A stretch of 64,000 nt of DNA from an uncultured Ilyobacter sp. (GCF_963668085.1 NZ_OY764058.1:124001-188000), one strand, 5' to 3'. Counted from the stretch's first letter, positions 55,067 through 63,654 are shown. Notes: a model not told the origin generated them from the sequence alone. Numbers and translations: made by a program.

Positions 55067-56047
55067 ATGATGAAAGATAAACCGATCTGTTACGTACCAG
55101 AGCGAAAAATACCAGAGCTTTATAGCGGGACACCTACATTTTTGGGGCTGCCTAAAATATCAGACGAGAACATTTTGAAAAATTCTGATATAGTTATAAT
55201 GGGTGTACCTTGGGAAGGTGTATGTACTTACGGGCCTTATTCAATGTGTGAAATGGCTACAAAAACTATAAGACAGGCATCTGTCAGATACGGAGGATTT
55301 TTGCCTGAATTTGATATCGATGTTTTCGATCATTTTACTGGAGGAGACTTTGGGGATTCAGTAGTTCAAAATGGAAATTATGATTTATCTTTTGAGAATT
55401 TAAGAAAAAAGTATGCTCAAATTTTAGAGGCTAAAAAATTTCCTGTAGTTTTTGGGGGAGATCATTCAATTTCATATCCGCTGATAAGTGAATTTGCAAA
55501 AGCCCATAAAGGAAGAGTCGGGGTTATCCACTTTGATGCCCATATGGACAATATGGATTCTTTCGGAGAAGAAAAATATGCAAGATGTTCTCCTTTTCAC
55601 AGACTCTACGAAGATGAGAATATAGATCCTTCTAAAATGGTTCATTTTGGTATCAGGGGACCTAGAAATAATCCTTCCGGACTTAAAGAAGCTAAAAAAT
55701 ATGGAGCAACTGTAATAACCGGAATGGAAATTAAGATGAAAGGCTACATCGAGTCAATAAGAAAGGCCATAGAAATTGCCAAGAATGACACTGATGCAGT
55801 CTACATAACTATATGTTCTGATATATTGGATATTGCAAACAATCCGGCCGGACCTCCTGATCCTTGCGGATTAACAACTTTTGAATTAGCAATGATGCTT
55901 TATGAATGCGGAAAAGCAGGAGTTGACGGATTTGACTATGTTGAAATCTATCCGGGAAAAGACCCACACGGGACTTCTTCACATACAGCAGTTTGGATGA
56001 CAATTTATCTGCTAGCTGGAATGGCTGAAAGGAAATCTAAGGGCTAG
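55067..56047 (+). CDS. Ureohydrolase (arginase/agmatinase family), atypical metal site
   Basis: 326 residues. Arginase-family motifs are GGDHSISYP (Asp132, His133), FDAHMDNMD (Asp157, His159, Asp161) and VEIYPGKDP (Glu293). The fourth motif, usually SFDIDxLDP, reads TICSDILDIANNPAGPPDP, so the first metal-bridging Asp is replaced by Cys250 while Asp252 stays. The family uses two Mn ions (or Ni in guanidine hydrolase) to split guanidino compounds to urea or ammonia. The substrate is unknown. GGGAGGGG precedes the ATG. The next gene, 28 bp on, is an Nramp-like transporter. Confidence 0.85.
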   Translation: MMKDKPICYVPERKIPELYSGTPTFLGLPKISDENILKNSDIVIMGVPWEGVCTYGPYSMCEMATKTIRQASVRYGGFLPEFDIDVFDHFTGGDFGDSVVQNGNYDLSFENLRKKYAQILEAKKFPVVFGGDHSISYPLISEFAKAHKGRVGVIHFDAHMDNMDSFGEEKYARCSPFHRLYEDENIDPSKMVHFGIRGPRNNPSGLKEAKKYGATVITGMEIKMKGYIESIRKAIEIAKNDTDAVYITICSDILDIANNPAGPPDPCGLTTFELAMMLYECGKAGVDGFDYVEIYPGKDPHGTSSHTAVWMTIYLLAGMAERKSKG

Positions 56048-56075
56048 AAAAAATTAAAGTATAGGGGGGGAATTT

Positions 56076-57326
56076 ATGAATCAACAAGTTGTAGAAAATA
56101 ATAGTGGAAAGTTTTCATTGAAAGATAAAATAAAAGCTATGGGGCCGGCTGTGGTTATAGTGGGATCTTTCTTAGGACCAGGGACTGTAACAACTGCAAC
56201 TAGAACAGGAGCAGGTTTTGGGTATGGGTTGCTTTGGACTATCATATTTTCAGTTATTGCAACAATTGTTCTACAGGAAATGTCTGCAAGATTGGGGATA
56301 ATAACACAGGAAGAATTGTCTAAACATATAGTAGATATATTTGAAGAGAAGCCGGTGCTGAAATCTATTGCAATCTTATTTGTCGGTGGTGCTATAACTT
56401 TGGGTGGTATAGCTTATATGTCCGGAGACCTGATAGGTACTTCTCTGGGTGTTTCTAATGTTACTGGAATTCCGACTAATTATATTGCTCCTATTATTGG
56501 TGTCATTATATTATTTATTATTAATATGGGAGATATCAAATGGCTGGAAAAAATCCTCAGTGTCTTAGTGGCATTAATGGTTTTCGTATTTGTAGTAACA
56601 ATGGTTGTGGTTAAACCTGATCTCGGCGAACTGACAAAAGGTTTTGTACCAGTTATTCCTAAAGGCGGATTGATGAACTGTATTGCACTTATCGGTACAA
56701 CAATTGTTCCTTATAACCTCTTTATTCACTGTTCAAATGCTAAAAAACATTGGAAGACTCCTGAAGAATTAGAACTTTCTAAATGGGGAACCTATACAGC
56801 TATTACAATTGGAGGAATCATAACTGCATCTGTTATGATTACGGCAGCAGCTGTTATGAAAGGAATGCCGGTAAATTCAGCAGCAGATATGGCAGTTCAA
56901 CTAGAACCAACATTAGGGAAATATGCGAATCTGTTTATGAGTGTGGGTCTTTTTTCTGCAGGGCTTTCATCTGCAATTTGTACACCGCTTGGAGTTTCTT
57001 ATGTACTAGGGGGACTTCTAGGATGGAAATTAGATAAAAGTGATAAGAGGTTCTTGTACACAAATATTGGGATTCTTCTACTTGGAATAATCGGTTCTGC
57101 AACTGGAATAAACCCTTTGAGCATAATAATCGCCGCTCAGGCATTAAATGGAATATTCTTACCGGTTATTGTAATTTTCTTAGTATATATAACTTGCTCT
57201 AAAAATGTACTTGGTAAATATGTAAACAGCAAAGCAGTTACAGTTCTTGGGGTATTTATAAGCATAATTACATTTGTTCTCGGAACATCGAGTGTTTTAT
57301 CAGTAATAAAAACATTATTTGGATAA
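56076..57326 (+). CDS. Nramp-fold (SLC11-like) transporter lacking the metal-binding residues
   Basis: 416 residues, 11-12 helices. The alignment to Nramp is clear over LQEMSARLGIITQEELSKH and ALIGTTIVPYNLFIHCS. The helix-1 metal motif DPGN is GPGT here (Gly34-Pro35-Gly36-Thr37) and the helix-6 MPH is VPY (Val211-Pro212-Tyr213), so Asp, Asn and Met ligands and the helix-6 His are all gone. It is therefore unlikely to carry Mn or Fe in the usual way. Co-transcription with a ureohydrolase suggests that it imports that enzyme's substrate. GGGGGGG precedes the ATG. Confidence 0.82.
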   Translation: MNQQVVENNSGKFSLKDKIKAMGPAVVIVGSFLGPGTVTTATRTGAGFGYGLLWTIIFSVIATIVLQEMSARLGIITQEELSKHIVDIFEEKPVLKSIAILFVGGAITLGGIAYMSGDLIGTSLGVSNVTGIPTNYIAPIIGVIILFIINMGDIKWLEKILSVLVALMVFVFVVTMVVVKPDLGELTKGFVPVIPKGGLMNCIALIGTTIVPYNLFIHCSNAKKHWKTPEELELSKWGTYTAITIGGIITASVMITAAAVMKGMPVNSAADMAVQLEPTLGKYANLFMSVGLFSAGLSSAICTPLGVSYVLGGLLGWKLDKSDKRFLYTNIGILLLGIIGSATGINPLSIIIAAQALNGIFLPVIVIFLVYITCSKNVLGKYVNSKAVTVLGVFISIITFVLGTSSVLSVIKTLFG

Positions 57327-57390
57327 TTAAAAATCAATATTAAAATTTCAATATCAGGTTTGTGTTATAAAGTTGTTTTTAAATAAATAT

Positions 57391-57440
57391 TAGAGCTTAA
57401 AACTACATAAATATGTTAGTAGTTTAAGCTCTATTTTTTT
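57391..57440 (+). terminator. Terminator after the Nramp-like gene
   Basis: A stem of about 15 bp with one bulge (57391-57406 with 57419-57433), a 12-nt loop and a T run to 57440. The glutaminase gene beyond it probably has its own promoter or depends on read-through. Confidence 0.88.
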
Positions 57441-57485
57441 AATCTGATAATTATGTAAGATTTTGTATTTTTTCGGAGGTAATAT

Positions 57486-58400
57486 ATGCAAGAATTATTA
57501 TCAAATTTAGTTGAAAAATATAAGGAATACTCAATTAATGGGAAAGTGGCAGACTACATCCCCGGTTTAAGCCTGGCTGATCCCAGTACCCTCGGTATCG
57601 CAGTATGTTGTAAAGACGGCGAATGTTATTCTTCTGGAGCGGGAAAAGAACTGTTTACAATACAAAGTATTTCAAAGGTTATTACCCTGATGCTTGCAAT
57701 CCGAGATAACGGAGAAGATTATGTTTTTTCGAAAATAGGTATGGAGCCCACAGGAGATGCCTTCAACTCCATACAAAAGCTAGAGACATGTAAAACACAT
57801 AAACCCTTTAATCCTCTCATAAATGCAGGAGCAATAGCGGTGAGTTCACTTATAAAAGGGGAAAGTTCAGAGAGAAAATTCAAAAGGATTCTTGATTTTA
57901 TCAGGAAAATTTCAGAAAATCCTGATTTAAGCTATGATGAAGAGATCTACCTTGGAGAAAAAAGGACTGGAAATAGGAACAGATCTATGGCTTATTTTAT
58001 GAAAAATGAAGGGATTATAGAGGGAGATGTGGAAGAAGCATTAGATGTTTATTTTAAACAGTGTTCTATAAAAGTATCAGCGTTAGATCTAGCTAAAATA
58101 GGACTTTTTCTAGTTAATGATGGAATAATAAAAAGTGGAGAAAAGGTAGTTTCAACTCACACAGCTAAAATAGTAAAAAGTTTGATGATTACATGCGGTA
58201 TGTACGACGGTTCAGGAGAGTTTGCGGTAAGAGTAGGGATACCTTCAAAATCAGGTGTAGGAGGCGGAATTCTGTCAGTTGCACCTGGGAAGATGGGAAT
58301 CGGTATTTATGGCCCAGCACTTGATGAAAAGGGGAACTCCATCGCAGGGATTGCACTATTGGAAGCATTATCAAAAGAAATGTTGCTTTCGATATTTTAA
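57486..58400 (+). CDS. glsA: Glutaminase A
   Basis: 304 residues, beta-lactamase-like fold. Catalytic Ser61 and Lys64 in FTIQSISKVITLM, with GDAFNSIQKLE near 95, NPLINAGAIAVSSL near 110, and SGVGGGILSVAPGKMGIGIY near the C-terminus. It hydrolyses glutamine to glutamate and ammonia. It follows the ureohydrolase and Nramp-like genes, so the three may serve nitrogen release or acid tolerance together, though a terminator separates it from them. CGGAGGTAAT precedes the ATG. Confidence 0.96.
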   Translation: MQELLSNLVEKYKEYSINGKVADYIPGLSLADPSTLGIAVCCKDGECYSSGAGKELFTIQSISKVITLMLAIRDNGEDYVFSKIGMEPTGDAFNSIQKLETCKTHKPFNPLINAGAIAVSSLIKGESSERKFKRILDFIRKISENPDLSYDEEIYLGEKRTGNRNRSMAYFMKNEGIIEGDVEEALDVYFKQCSIKVSALDLAKIGLFLVNDGIIKSGEKVVSTHTAKIVKSLMITCGMYDGSGEFAVRVGIPSKSGVGGGILSVAPGKMGIGIYGPALDEKGNSIAGIALLEALSKEMLLSIF

Positions 58401-58583
58401 ACCTGATGGGAATATTGGGTATTTAAAGGTGGAATATATGACCGTTGACCTTAAAAATTTTCTAGTACCTTCTGAAAAATAAAGTATGTATAGAGAGGAA
58501 TGGATAAAAGGATAGACTGAAGAACCTTTGAATATTTTATTAATTGTCCAAGCAATATTTAAGTATATTTCAGAGGTGGTTTT

Positions 58584-59327
58584 ATGATAAATGTTATTTT
58601 TTTCTGGATGGCAGTTTTTATAATAATTTTTATTTTTACAAGAAAGTCTAAATCTCCTTATGGAGATAAAAAAGATGGAGGGATTCTAGGTTCTGAGAAA
58701 ATAAATTTCGATAACCTAAAGAGAAAAGAGATAAAAGTATTTTTTGACGACAAGCTGACAGATTCCGAAAAGCTTAAACTTTACGATATCTTTGAAAATA
58801 AATGTTTTAAATGCAGTAGTACAGAGCATTTATCTATAGACCATCACATTCCAATTTCTAAGGGTTATCCCTTAAAGGATAAGGAAGCAGGTTTAAATGC
58901 AGTGGTTTTGTGTGAAAAGTGCAATAGAAAGAAGGGAGACACTCTTCCAGATGAGTATTACAAAAAATATGAACTTATAAGGCTAGAAAATCTCGGAGTA
59001 AAAAGTCATCTTTACTATTCTCCCAAAAGGATAAAGGAGGTAGAAAAAAATCTGCTTTCATACAAACTGGATTTTTTAAGGGAGAGTGTAGATAAAAAAG
59101 AGAAAATAAAATTTGTTTATTTAAACCAGGAGGAAATTTTGTTTACAAGGGAAGGTGTGGAAATACATCCCTTTAAGATTTCAGCAGAAAGAAAACTTTT
59201 GTATAGAGGCTGGATTAGAGAGTGGTATTTATTTTCAGAAGAAAACAGGGAAAGGCCTTTTAATATCCGATGGATATATCATCTGGAAAGGTCTTCAGGG
59301 AGAATCAGTATAAAGAATAAATGTTAA
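58584..59327 (+). CDS. Membrane-anchored HNH endonuclease-domain protein
   Basis: 247 residues. One N-terminal transmembrane helix (MINVIFFWMAVFIIIFIFTR) places the rest in the cytoplasm or outside, orientation unclear. The HNH domain spans 72-120: CFKCSSTEHLSIDHHIPISK (Cys74, Cys77, Asp86, His87, His88), NAVVLCEKCNRKKGD (Asn105, Cys110, Cys113, Asn114), a zinc-type ββα-metal site. The C-terminal 100 residues resemble nothing I know. No partner methylase or defence gene is adjacent. It could act on incoming DNA or be a lone nuclease. GAGGTGG precedes the ATG. Confidence 0.75.
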   Translation: MINVIFFWMAVFIIIFIFTRKSKSPYGDKKDGGILGSEKINFDNLKRKEIKVFFDDKLTDSEKLKLYDIFENKCFKCSSTEHLSIDHHIPISKGYPLKDKEAGLNAVVLCEKCNRKKGDTLPDEYYKKYELIRLENLGVKSHLYYSPKRIKEVEKNLLSYKLDFLRESVDKKEKIKFVYLNQEEILFTREGVEIHPFKISAERKLLYRGWIREWYLFSEENRERPFNIRWIYHLERSSGRISIKNKC

Positions 59328-59351
59328 AAATATTGTTGTTAGAGACAGAAA

Positions 59352-59386
59352 AGGCTATTGCAGTATTAAAACTTTTGCAATAGCCT
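59352..59386 (+). terminator. Terminator after the HNH gene
   Basis: An 11-bp perfect stem (59352-59362 with 59376-59386) and a 13-nt loop. The T run is weak; it lies between convergent genes. Confidence 0.75.
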
Positions 59387-59434
59387 AAATTATCCTAAAA
59401 ATACTTTTAGTTGGTTAACTAGGATTTTTATTAA

Positions 59435-60382
59435 CTACAGCGGCCAGCTAAGGGATGTCTTTTCCTCGGAAATCGTCCACAATTTAGCAGCCATTTCTCG
59501 ATCTAGAGCTACCTCGTCCAAAAGACACTCGGCGACAGGGCCCACCATTTCAGATCGCTTTGTAGGGCCATACAGCCTTTCCGGTTCCAACCCCTCTTCT
59601 GTTGCACACATAACTTCTGGCCATGAGCCTCTTTCAGCTGATTGTACGATAATACGAGAAAGTACAGACCACAAAATCTTGTTGAAAGAACTAGCTGTGT
59701 CATTGAGTAAATTGGTTCGTGACGCCCCTGGATGGCAAACTTGAACCTGGACGCTCTTATTCGATGCTTTGATTCGACGCTGTAATTCGTAGGCAAACAT
59801 CATCTGTGCAAGTTTACTCTGAGCGTAAGAGTTCCAAGCAGTGTAATTTTTATCGAAATTAAGATCTTCGAACTTAATTCTCTTCAGTCCCATTTTATAG
59901 GCATTGCTGCCAACGACCACGATACGCCCATTAGACTCTTCTACTCTGTCGAAAAGCAATCCACACAGAAGAAAATGTCCGTAGTGATTTACTCCTAGCT
60001 GGCTTTCAAATCCGTCGGCGGTGAACTTCTGTTTAGCTACCTGTGCAATAGCTGCGTTGCAGATAAGTGCGCTGATATGAGGAACTTTCTCTAGTATCTC
60101 AGCCGCTGCTTCACGTACAGAATCCAGCATCTCTAAATCCATTTGCACAAAGCTCACATCAGTATTATTTCCAAATTCCTGTTTTATAGTGGCGATAGCA
60201 GCATTTGATTTATTGGCGTTACGGTTCATCATCACCACTTTTGCACCCTTAGACAGTAATATTTTAGTTGCTTCAAATCCTGCTCCAGAGGTGGCACCAG
60301 TTATAACATATGTCTTACCTGAGAGGGATCCGATTTGCTCCGGTGTCCATCCCTTTGCCCCGTATTTTTTTTGGATATTCAT
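59435..60382 (-). CDS. SDR family oxidoreductase (retinol/protochlorophyllide-like)
   Basis: 315 residues. Cofactor motif VITGATSGAGFEATK (from 27) with Asn-Arg after the second strand (MMNRNANK), suggesting NADP preference; CNAAIA; triad Ser159, Tyr186, Lys190 (YAQSKLAQMM). It is longer than classical SDRs because of an N-terminal lead and a C-terminal extension, as in RDH/POR-like proteins. Base composition is visibly richer in G+C than the surrounding genes, which suggests recent acquisition. It follows the EFR1 gene on the same strand and may share its TetR control. Confidence 0.87.
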   Translation of the reverse strand: MNIQKKYGAKGWTPEQIGSLSGKTYVITGATSGAGFEATKILLSKGAKVVMMNRNANKSNAAIATIKQEFGNNTDVSFVQMDLEMLDSVREAAAEILEKVPHISALICNAAIAQVAKQKFTADGFESQLGVNHYGHFLLCGLLFDRVEESNGRIVVVGSNAYKMGLKRIKFEDLNFDKNYTAWNSYAQSKLAQMMFAYELQRRIKASNKSVQVQVCHPGASRTNLLNDTASSFNKILWSVLSRIIVQSAERGSWPEVMCATEEGLEPERLYGPTKRSEMVGPVAECLLDEVALDREMAAKLWTISEEKTSLSWPL

Positions 60383-60418
60383 TGTTTAATCACCTTGCTT
60401 TCTAAATATTTTTTATTT

Positions 60419-61210
60419 TTAGCTGTTGGCCTCTATTATTTCACTTACTCTGATATGGTGATGACGATATCTATTTCCGTTTACTTCACCTCTGATATGA
60501 ATAGCTCTTGAGGGACAGTTTTGTATGCAAGCGAAGCACCCAAAGCACTTGTCTTGCAATGCTATCTTTTTATTCTCCTTATCTACTATGATATTGTCAA
60601 CTGGACATACTTTTGCACAAAGTCCACATCCCGTACAATTTTCATCTGTATAAACGTAGTTTTCAATCCCTTCACCATAAGTATGAATTTTTAACTGTTT
60701 TTTACTAAAGGGTTTTTTTCTCTTGTGCATAAGATTGAAAGCTCCTTTTTGTAAAAAGTTTTCAGGTTTTGTCCATTTTTTAGAGCTTGCAACATCAGCT
60801 TTGATAGTTATCAAGTTTTCTTCAGTTCCTTTTTTTCCTTCATTTGCAGCTTCCTTTTTCATATCGAATCCAGGGAGATAGTTATCCACCATTTTTATCG
60901 GATTAATATAAGAAAATTCATACCCTGTATTTTTGCTGATGTCTGTTAAGTGATTAGCTACTGCACCAGAATAAACACCATAAGTGGGAACGGCAAAAAG
61001 ATAGTCAGTATCAAATTTTGCTTTTCTTAAAAAATCTACGATATACGATGGAACTCCCCACCCGTAGACCGGAAATACAATTCCAATTTTTTCGTCAGTA
61101 AATACAAATCTTTCCTCTTTAACCATTTGAGGTATAGATAATAATTCTCCCCCCAATGCTTTTGAAATATAGAGGCTATTACCAGTTGCTGTAAAATATA
61201 ATATTTTCAT
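60419..61210 (-). CDS. EFR1-type ferredoxin (flavodoxin domain plus 2[4Fe-4S])
   Basis: 263 residues from ATG at 61210; GTG at 61222 lies too close to AAGGAG. The N-terminal flavodoxin-like fold (ILYFTATGNSLYISKAL, GIVFPVYGWGVPSYIVDFL) spans about 1-170. Two ferredoxin clusters follow: CTGCGLCAKVCPVDN and CFGCFACIQNCPSRA. EFR1 proteins are predicted electron carriers in anaerobes. It lies between a TetR gene and the SDR gene on one strand, implying a small redox response unit. Confidence 0.9.
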   Translation of the reverse strand: MKILYFTATGNSLYISKALGGELLSIPQMVKEERFVFTDEKIGIVFPVYGWGVPSYIVDFLRKAKFDTDYLFAVPTYGVYSGAVANHLTDISKNTGYEFSYINPIKMVDNYLPGFDMKKEAANEGKKGTEENLITIKADVASSKKWTKPENFLQKGAFNLMHKRKKPFSKKQLKIHTYGEGIENYVYTDENCTGCGLCAKVCPVDNIIVDKENKKIALQDKCFGCFACIQNCPSRAIHIRGEVNGNRYRHHHIRVSEIIEANS

Positions 61211-61290
61211 TTTTAAATACACTCCTTAAATTTATTTTAATTTAAGACCTCAGAACTGTTTTGGTGTTTTGGTCAGAGAGGTGTGAAAAA

Positions 61291-61324
61291 TTTCCGACTT
61301 TATTAAAATTATTAATAAGTCGGA
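61291..61324 (-). terminator. Hairpin after the TetR gene
   Basis: Eight perfect pairs (61293-61300 with 61317-61324) plus inner A/T pairs, then AATTTTT on the minus strand. It may partly end tetR transcription before the EFR1 gene. Confidence 0.65.
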
Positions 61325-61332
61325 TTTATTGA

Positions 61333-61920
61333 TTACTGCTTTAGGCCTTTTATAATTATATCTATTATATAATCACTTTTTTTATCTAATTCCTCTCTTG
61401 AAAGAGAGTTTGAAAAAGGGGGGAAATAACTTTGAAGAGCAAAAGACATATTACCAATTAGCTCTAAAAGATCATCAAATATAAAGGCATCTTTCTCTTT
61501 TCCTGCTAATAAGATTTCCGACGAAATCTTTGTAATTTCTGCCATCTCCCCTTCATAACTCTGATCATTAATTTCACACTTACTTCTGTGCTGCCTTATA
61601 ACATCAAATATATCAGCTGCATGTCTATTTGAATTGACAAAGTCATGACAGTTTAATATGAATGATTTTATAAATACTCTCAGTTTTTCCTCTGCACTAT
61701 TTTCTTTTTCGATAACATCGCTAAGTTGAGATGCGATACTATTTGCCTCTTGAACAGCTAAATCTGAAACTATATCTCCTTTTGATGTAAAATAAAGATA
61801 TACAGTACCTTTTCCAACGCCGGCAGCTTTTGCTATTTCATCAACGGTTGTCTTTTTAACTCCATATATTAAAAACAATTCTTTGGCTTTCTCAAAAATT
61901 TTAGTTTTCTTATCGTCCAT
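61333..61920 (-). CDS. TetR family transcriptional regulator
   Basis: 195 residues from ATG at 61920, with AGGAGGTTTA upstream; longer readings start without such a site. The helix-turn-helix is standard: IFEKAKELFLIYGVKKTTVDE then IAKAAGVGKGTVYLYFTSKGD, residues 7-50. The ligand-binding part is all-helical. It is upstream of the EFR1 ferredoxin and SDR genes, its likely targets together with itself. A promoter with TTGACT and TACACT 17 bp apart lies at 61963-61991 (minus strand). Confidence 0.93.
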   Translation of the reverse strand: MDDKKTKIFEKAKELFLIYGVKKTTVDEIAKAAGVGKGTVYLYFTSKGDIVSDLAVQEANSIASQLSDVIEKENSAEEKLRVFIKSFILNCHDFVNSNRHAADIFDVIRQHRSKCEINDQSYEGEMAEITKISSEILLAGKEKDAFIFDDLLELIGNMSFALQSYFPPFSNSLSREELDKKSDYIIDIIIKGLKQ

Positions 61921-61962
61921 TAAACCTCCTGACTGTTTTAGTTTTTTAGTCATTTTTTTATT

Positions 61963-61991
61963 AGTGTAACGTAAAGCAGAATAAAAGTCAA
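61963..61991 (-). promoter_or_regulatory. Promoter of the tetR gene
   Basis: On the minus strand TTGACT (61991-61986) and TACACT (61968-61963) with a 17-bp spacer, 42 bp before the preferred start codon. Confidence 0.6.
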
Positions 61992-62110
61992 CTGAGTTCT
62001 GAAAAAAAGTATTAATTAAAAGATGCAAAAAAGATTTTGGAAAACTCGATACAGGGAATAAAAAAGGATAGAAAGATGGATTTTGAATAGCTTTTCAGGG
62101 AGGAATTCTT

Positions 62111-63505
62111 ATGGAGACCATTAAAAAGATAAATATAATTTACATCATACTGCTTTTAATGATTATGGGGTGTACGAGAATTCCCAAGGGGACATCGGTG
62201 AGAGGAACCCCTTATTATACAAGAAATGTTGATTTTTTGATGGATGAGACCTATGTAAAAGACGGAGAGAGACATGTAAAGCAACAGATTCTAGACTATG
62301 CTTTAGATATCATGGACAGTGCAGAAGAATTTATAGTTGTAGATATGTTTCTTTATAATAGCATTTATGACAGTGACAGTGATTTTCCTGCCGTAACAAA
62401 GGCTGTAACTGAGAAACTCATAGAAAAAAAGAATGAGGGGCTAGAGATATATCTTATAACAGATGAGATAAACACCTTTTACAAGGTCTACGACATATGG
62501 GAATTTAAAGCTCTGAAAGAAGCCGGGATAAAAATAATAGAGACTGACATGACCAAGGTGAGGGATTCTAACATAACTTACTCAATTTTGTGGAGGACAG
62601 TTTTTAAATGGTTTGGAACAGGGGGGATAGGCTGGGTGAAAAATCCATTTTCTGAAGATGCCCCCCGAGTTACAGTGAGGGGGTATTTAAAGCTTCTCAA
62701 TCTAAAGGCAAATCACAGGAAGGTAGTAGTAAGTGAGAAAAAAGCCCTGGTGGCCTCTATGAATTTTCACGATGCCAGCGGATATCACTCAAATATAGGC
62801 TTTGGTGTAGAGGGACCTGTCGTAAAGGAGATTCTCAACAGTGAGATAGATGTGGCAAGTTTTTCAGGAGAAAATATATCTCTCAAGATACGAGAATCAG
62901 AAGAGGAAGAGGGGGAGATAAGAGTGACACTTCTCACCGAGAAAATGATAGGTGAAAATATAGAGGACCTTATAAATACTACAGAGCCTGGAAATGAGAT
63001 AAAGATCGGGATGTTTTATCTCGGGGACAGGAGGGTCATAGGTGAGCTCATAAAAGCCGGGAAAAGGGGCGTAAAGATAAAAATAATACTAGACGGGAAT
63101 ATAGAGGCATTTGGAAGGAATAAAAACGGAATACCCAACAGGGTGGTGGCCTGGGAACTCAAAAGAAAAGGAGGTGGGAATATAGAGGTCAGGTGGTACA
63201 ACACTTCAGGAGAGCAGTTTCATTCTAAATTTATAATAGTGAATAAGGAGGATGAGGTGATCCTAATAGGAGGTTCTGCCAATTTCACAAAGAGGAATAT
63301 ACAGGGGTATAATCTAGAGACGGATCTCATGCTAGAGGCCCCTATAGAAAATAAACTATCACTAAAGGCGAACAGTTATTTTGATAATATGTGGGGAAAT
63401 ATAGGGGGTGATTATACCCTCTCCTACGAGAAAAAAGCAGAGGAGTCCTATGTAAAATATTTTCTCTATAGATTTCAGGAGTTCAGCGGATGGTCGACCT
63501 TCTAG
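62111..63505 (+). CDS. Phospholipase D-like lipoprotein
   Basis: 464 residues. Lipoprotein signal with lipobox IMGC (Cys20). Two PLD half-motifs are present: NHRKVVVSEKKALVASMNF (near 200) and FHSKFIIVNKEDEVILIGGS (near 376). In both, the Asp of HxKxxxxD is replaced (Glu and Asn), though His and Lys remain. Gly-Ser/Asn-Phe after each motif is normal. It is probably a membrane-attached phosphatidyltransferase or nuclease of the cardiolipin-synthase superfamily, with uncertain activity. AGGGAGGAAT precedes the ATG. Confidence 0.85.
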   Translation: METIKKINIIYIILLLMIMGCTRIPKGTSVRGTPYYTRNVDFLMDETYVKDGERHVKQQILDYALDIMDSAEEFIVVDMFLYNSIYDSDSDFPAVTKAVTEKLIEKKNEGLEIYLITDEINTFYKVYDIWEFKALKEAGIKIIETDMTKVRDSNITYSILWRTVFKWFGTGGIGWVKNPFSEDAPRVTVRGYLKLLNLKANHRKVVVSEKKALVASMNFHDASGYHSNIGFGVEGPVVKEILNSEIDVASFSGENISLKIRESEEEEGEIRVTLLTEKMIGENIEDLINTTEPGNEIKIGMFYLGDRRVIGELIKAGKRGVKIKIILDGNIEAFGRNKNGIPNRVVAWELKRKGGGNIEVRWYNTSGEQFHSKFIIVNKEDEVILIGGSANFTKRNIQGYNLETDLMLEAPIENKLSLKANSYFDNMWGNIGGDYTLSYEKKAEESYVKYFLYRFQEFSGWSTF

Positions 63506-63604
63506 AGCCTAAAAACGTTAAATTTTATAATTTTTTCTCTCGTTTATAACCAAAAAATAAGGTGCTAAAATCATCTATAACAAAAGTTTTCTTTTAAATA
63601 AAAC

Positions 63605-63634
63605 TTGACAATGACACTATTCCTATAATAATAT
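63605..63634 (+). promoter_or_regulatory. Promoter of the guanine riboswitch transcript
   Basis: TTGACA (63605-63610) and TAATAT (63629-63634) with an 18-bp spacer; the aptamer begins about 20 bases later. Confidence 0.65.
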
Positions 63635-63654
63635 AAGTTAAAATTAATAAAATC

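Noticed and set aside
56076..57326. Plain annotation as Mn2+/Fe2+ transporter MntH
   Set aside because: The DPGN and MPH metal-binding motifs are replaced, so a standard metal role is not supported.
58438..58482. A 14-codon reading frame (MTVDLKNFLVPSEK) with AAAGGTGG upstream, after the glutaminase gene
   Set aside because: Too short to judge and with no conserved context; it could be chance or a relic. Not listed as a gene.
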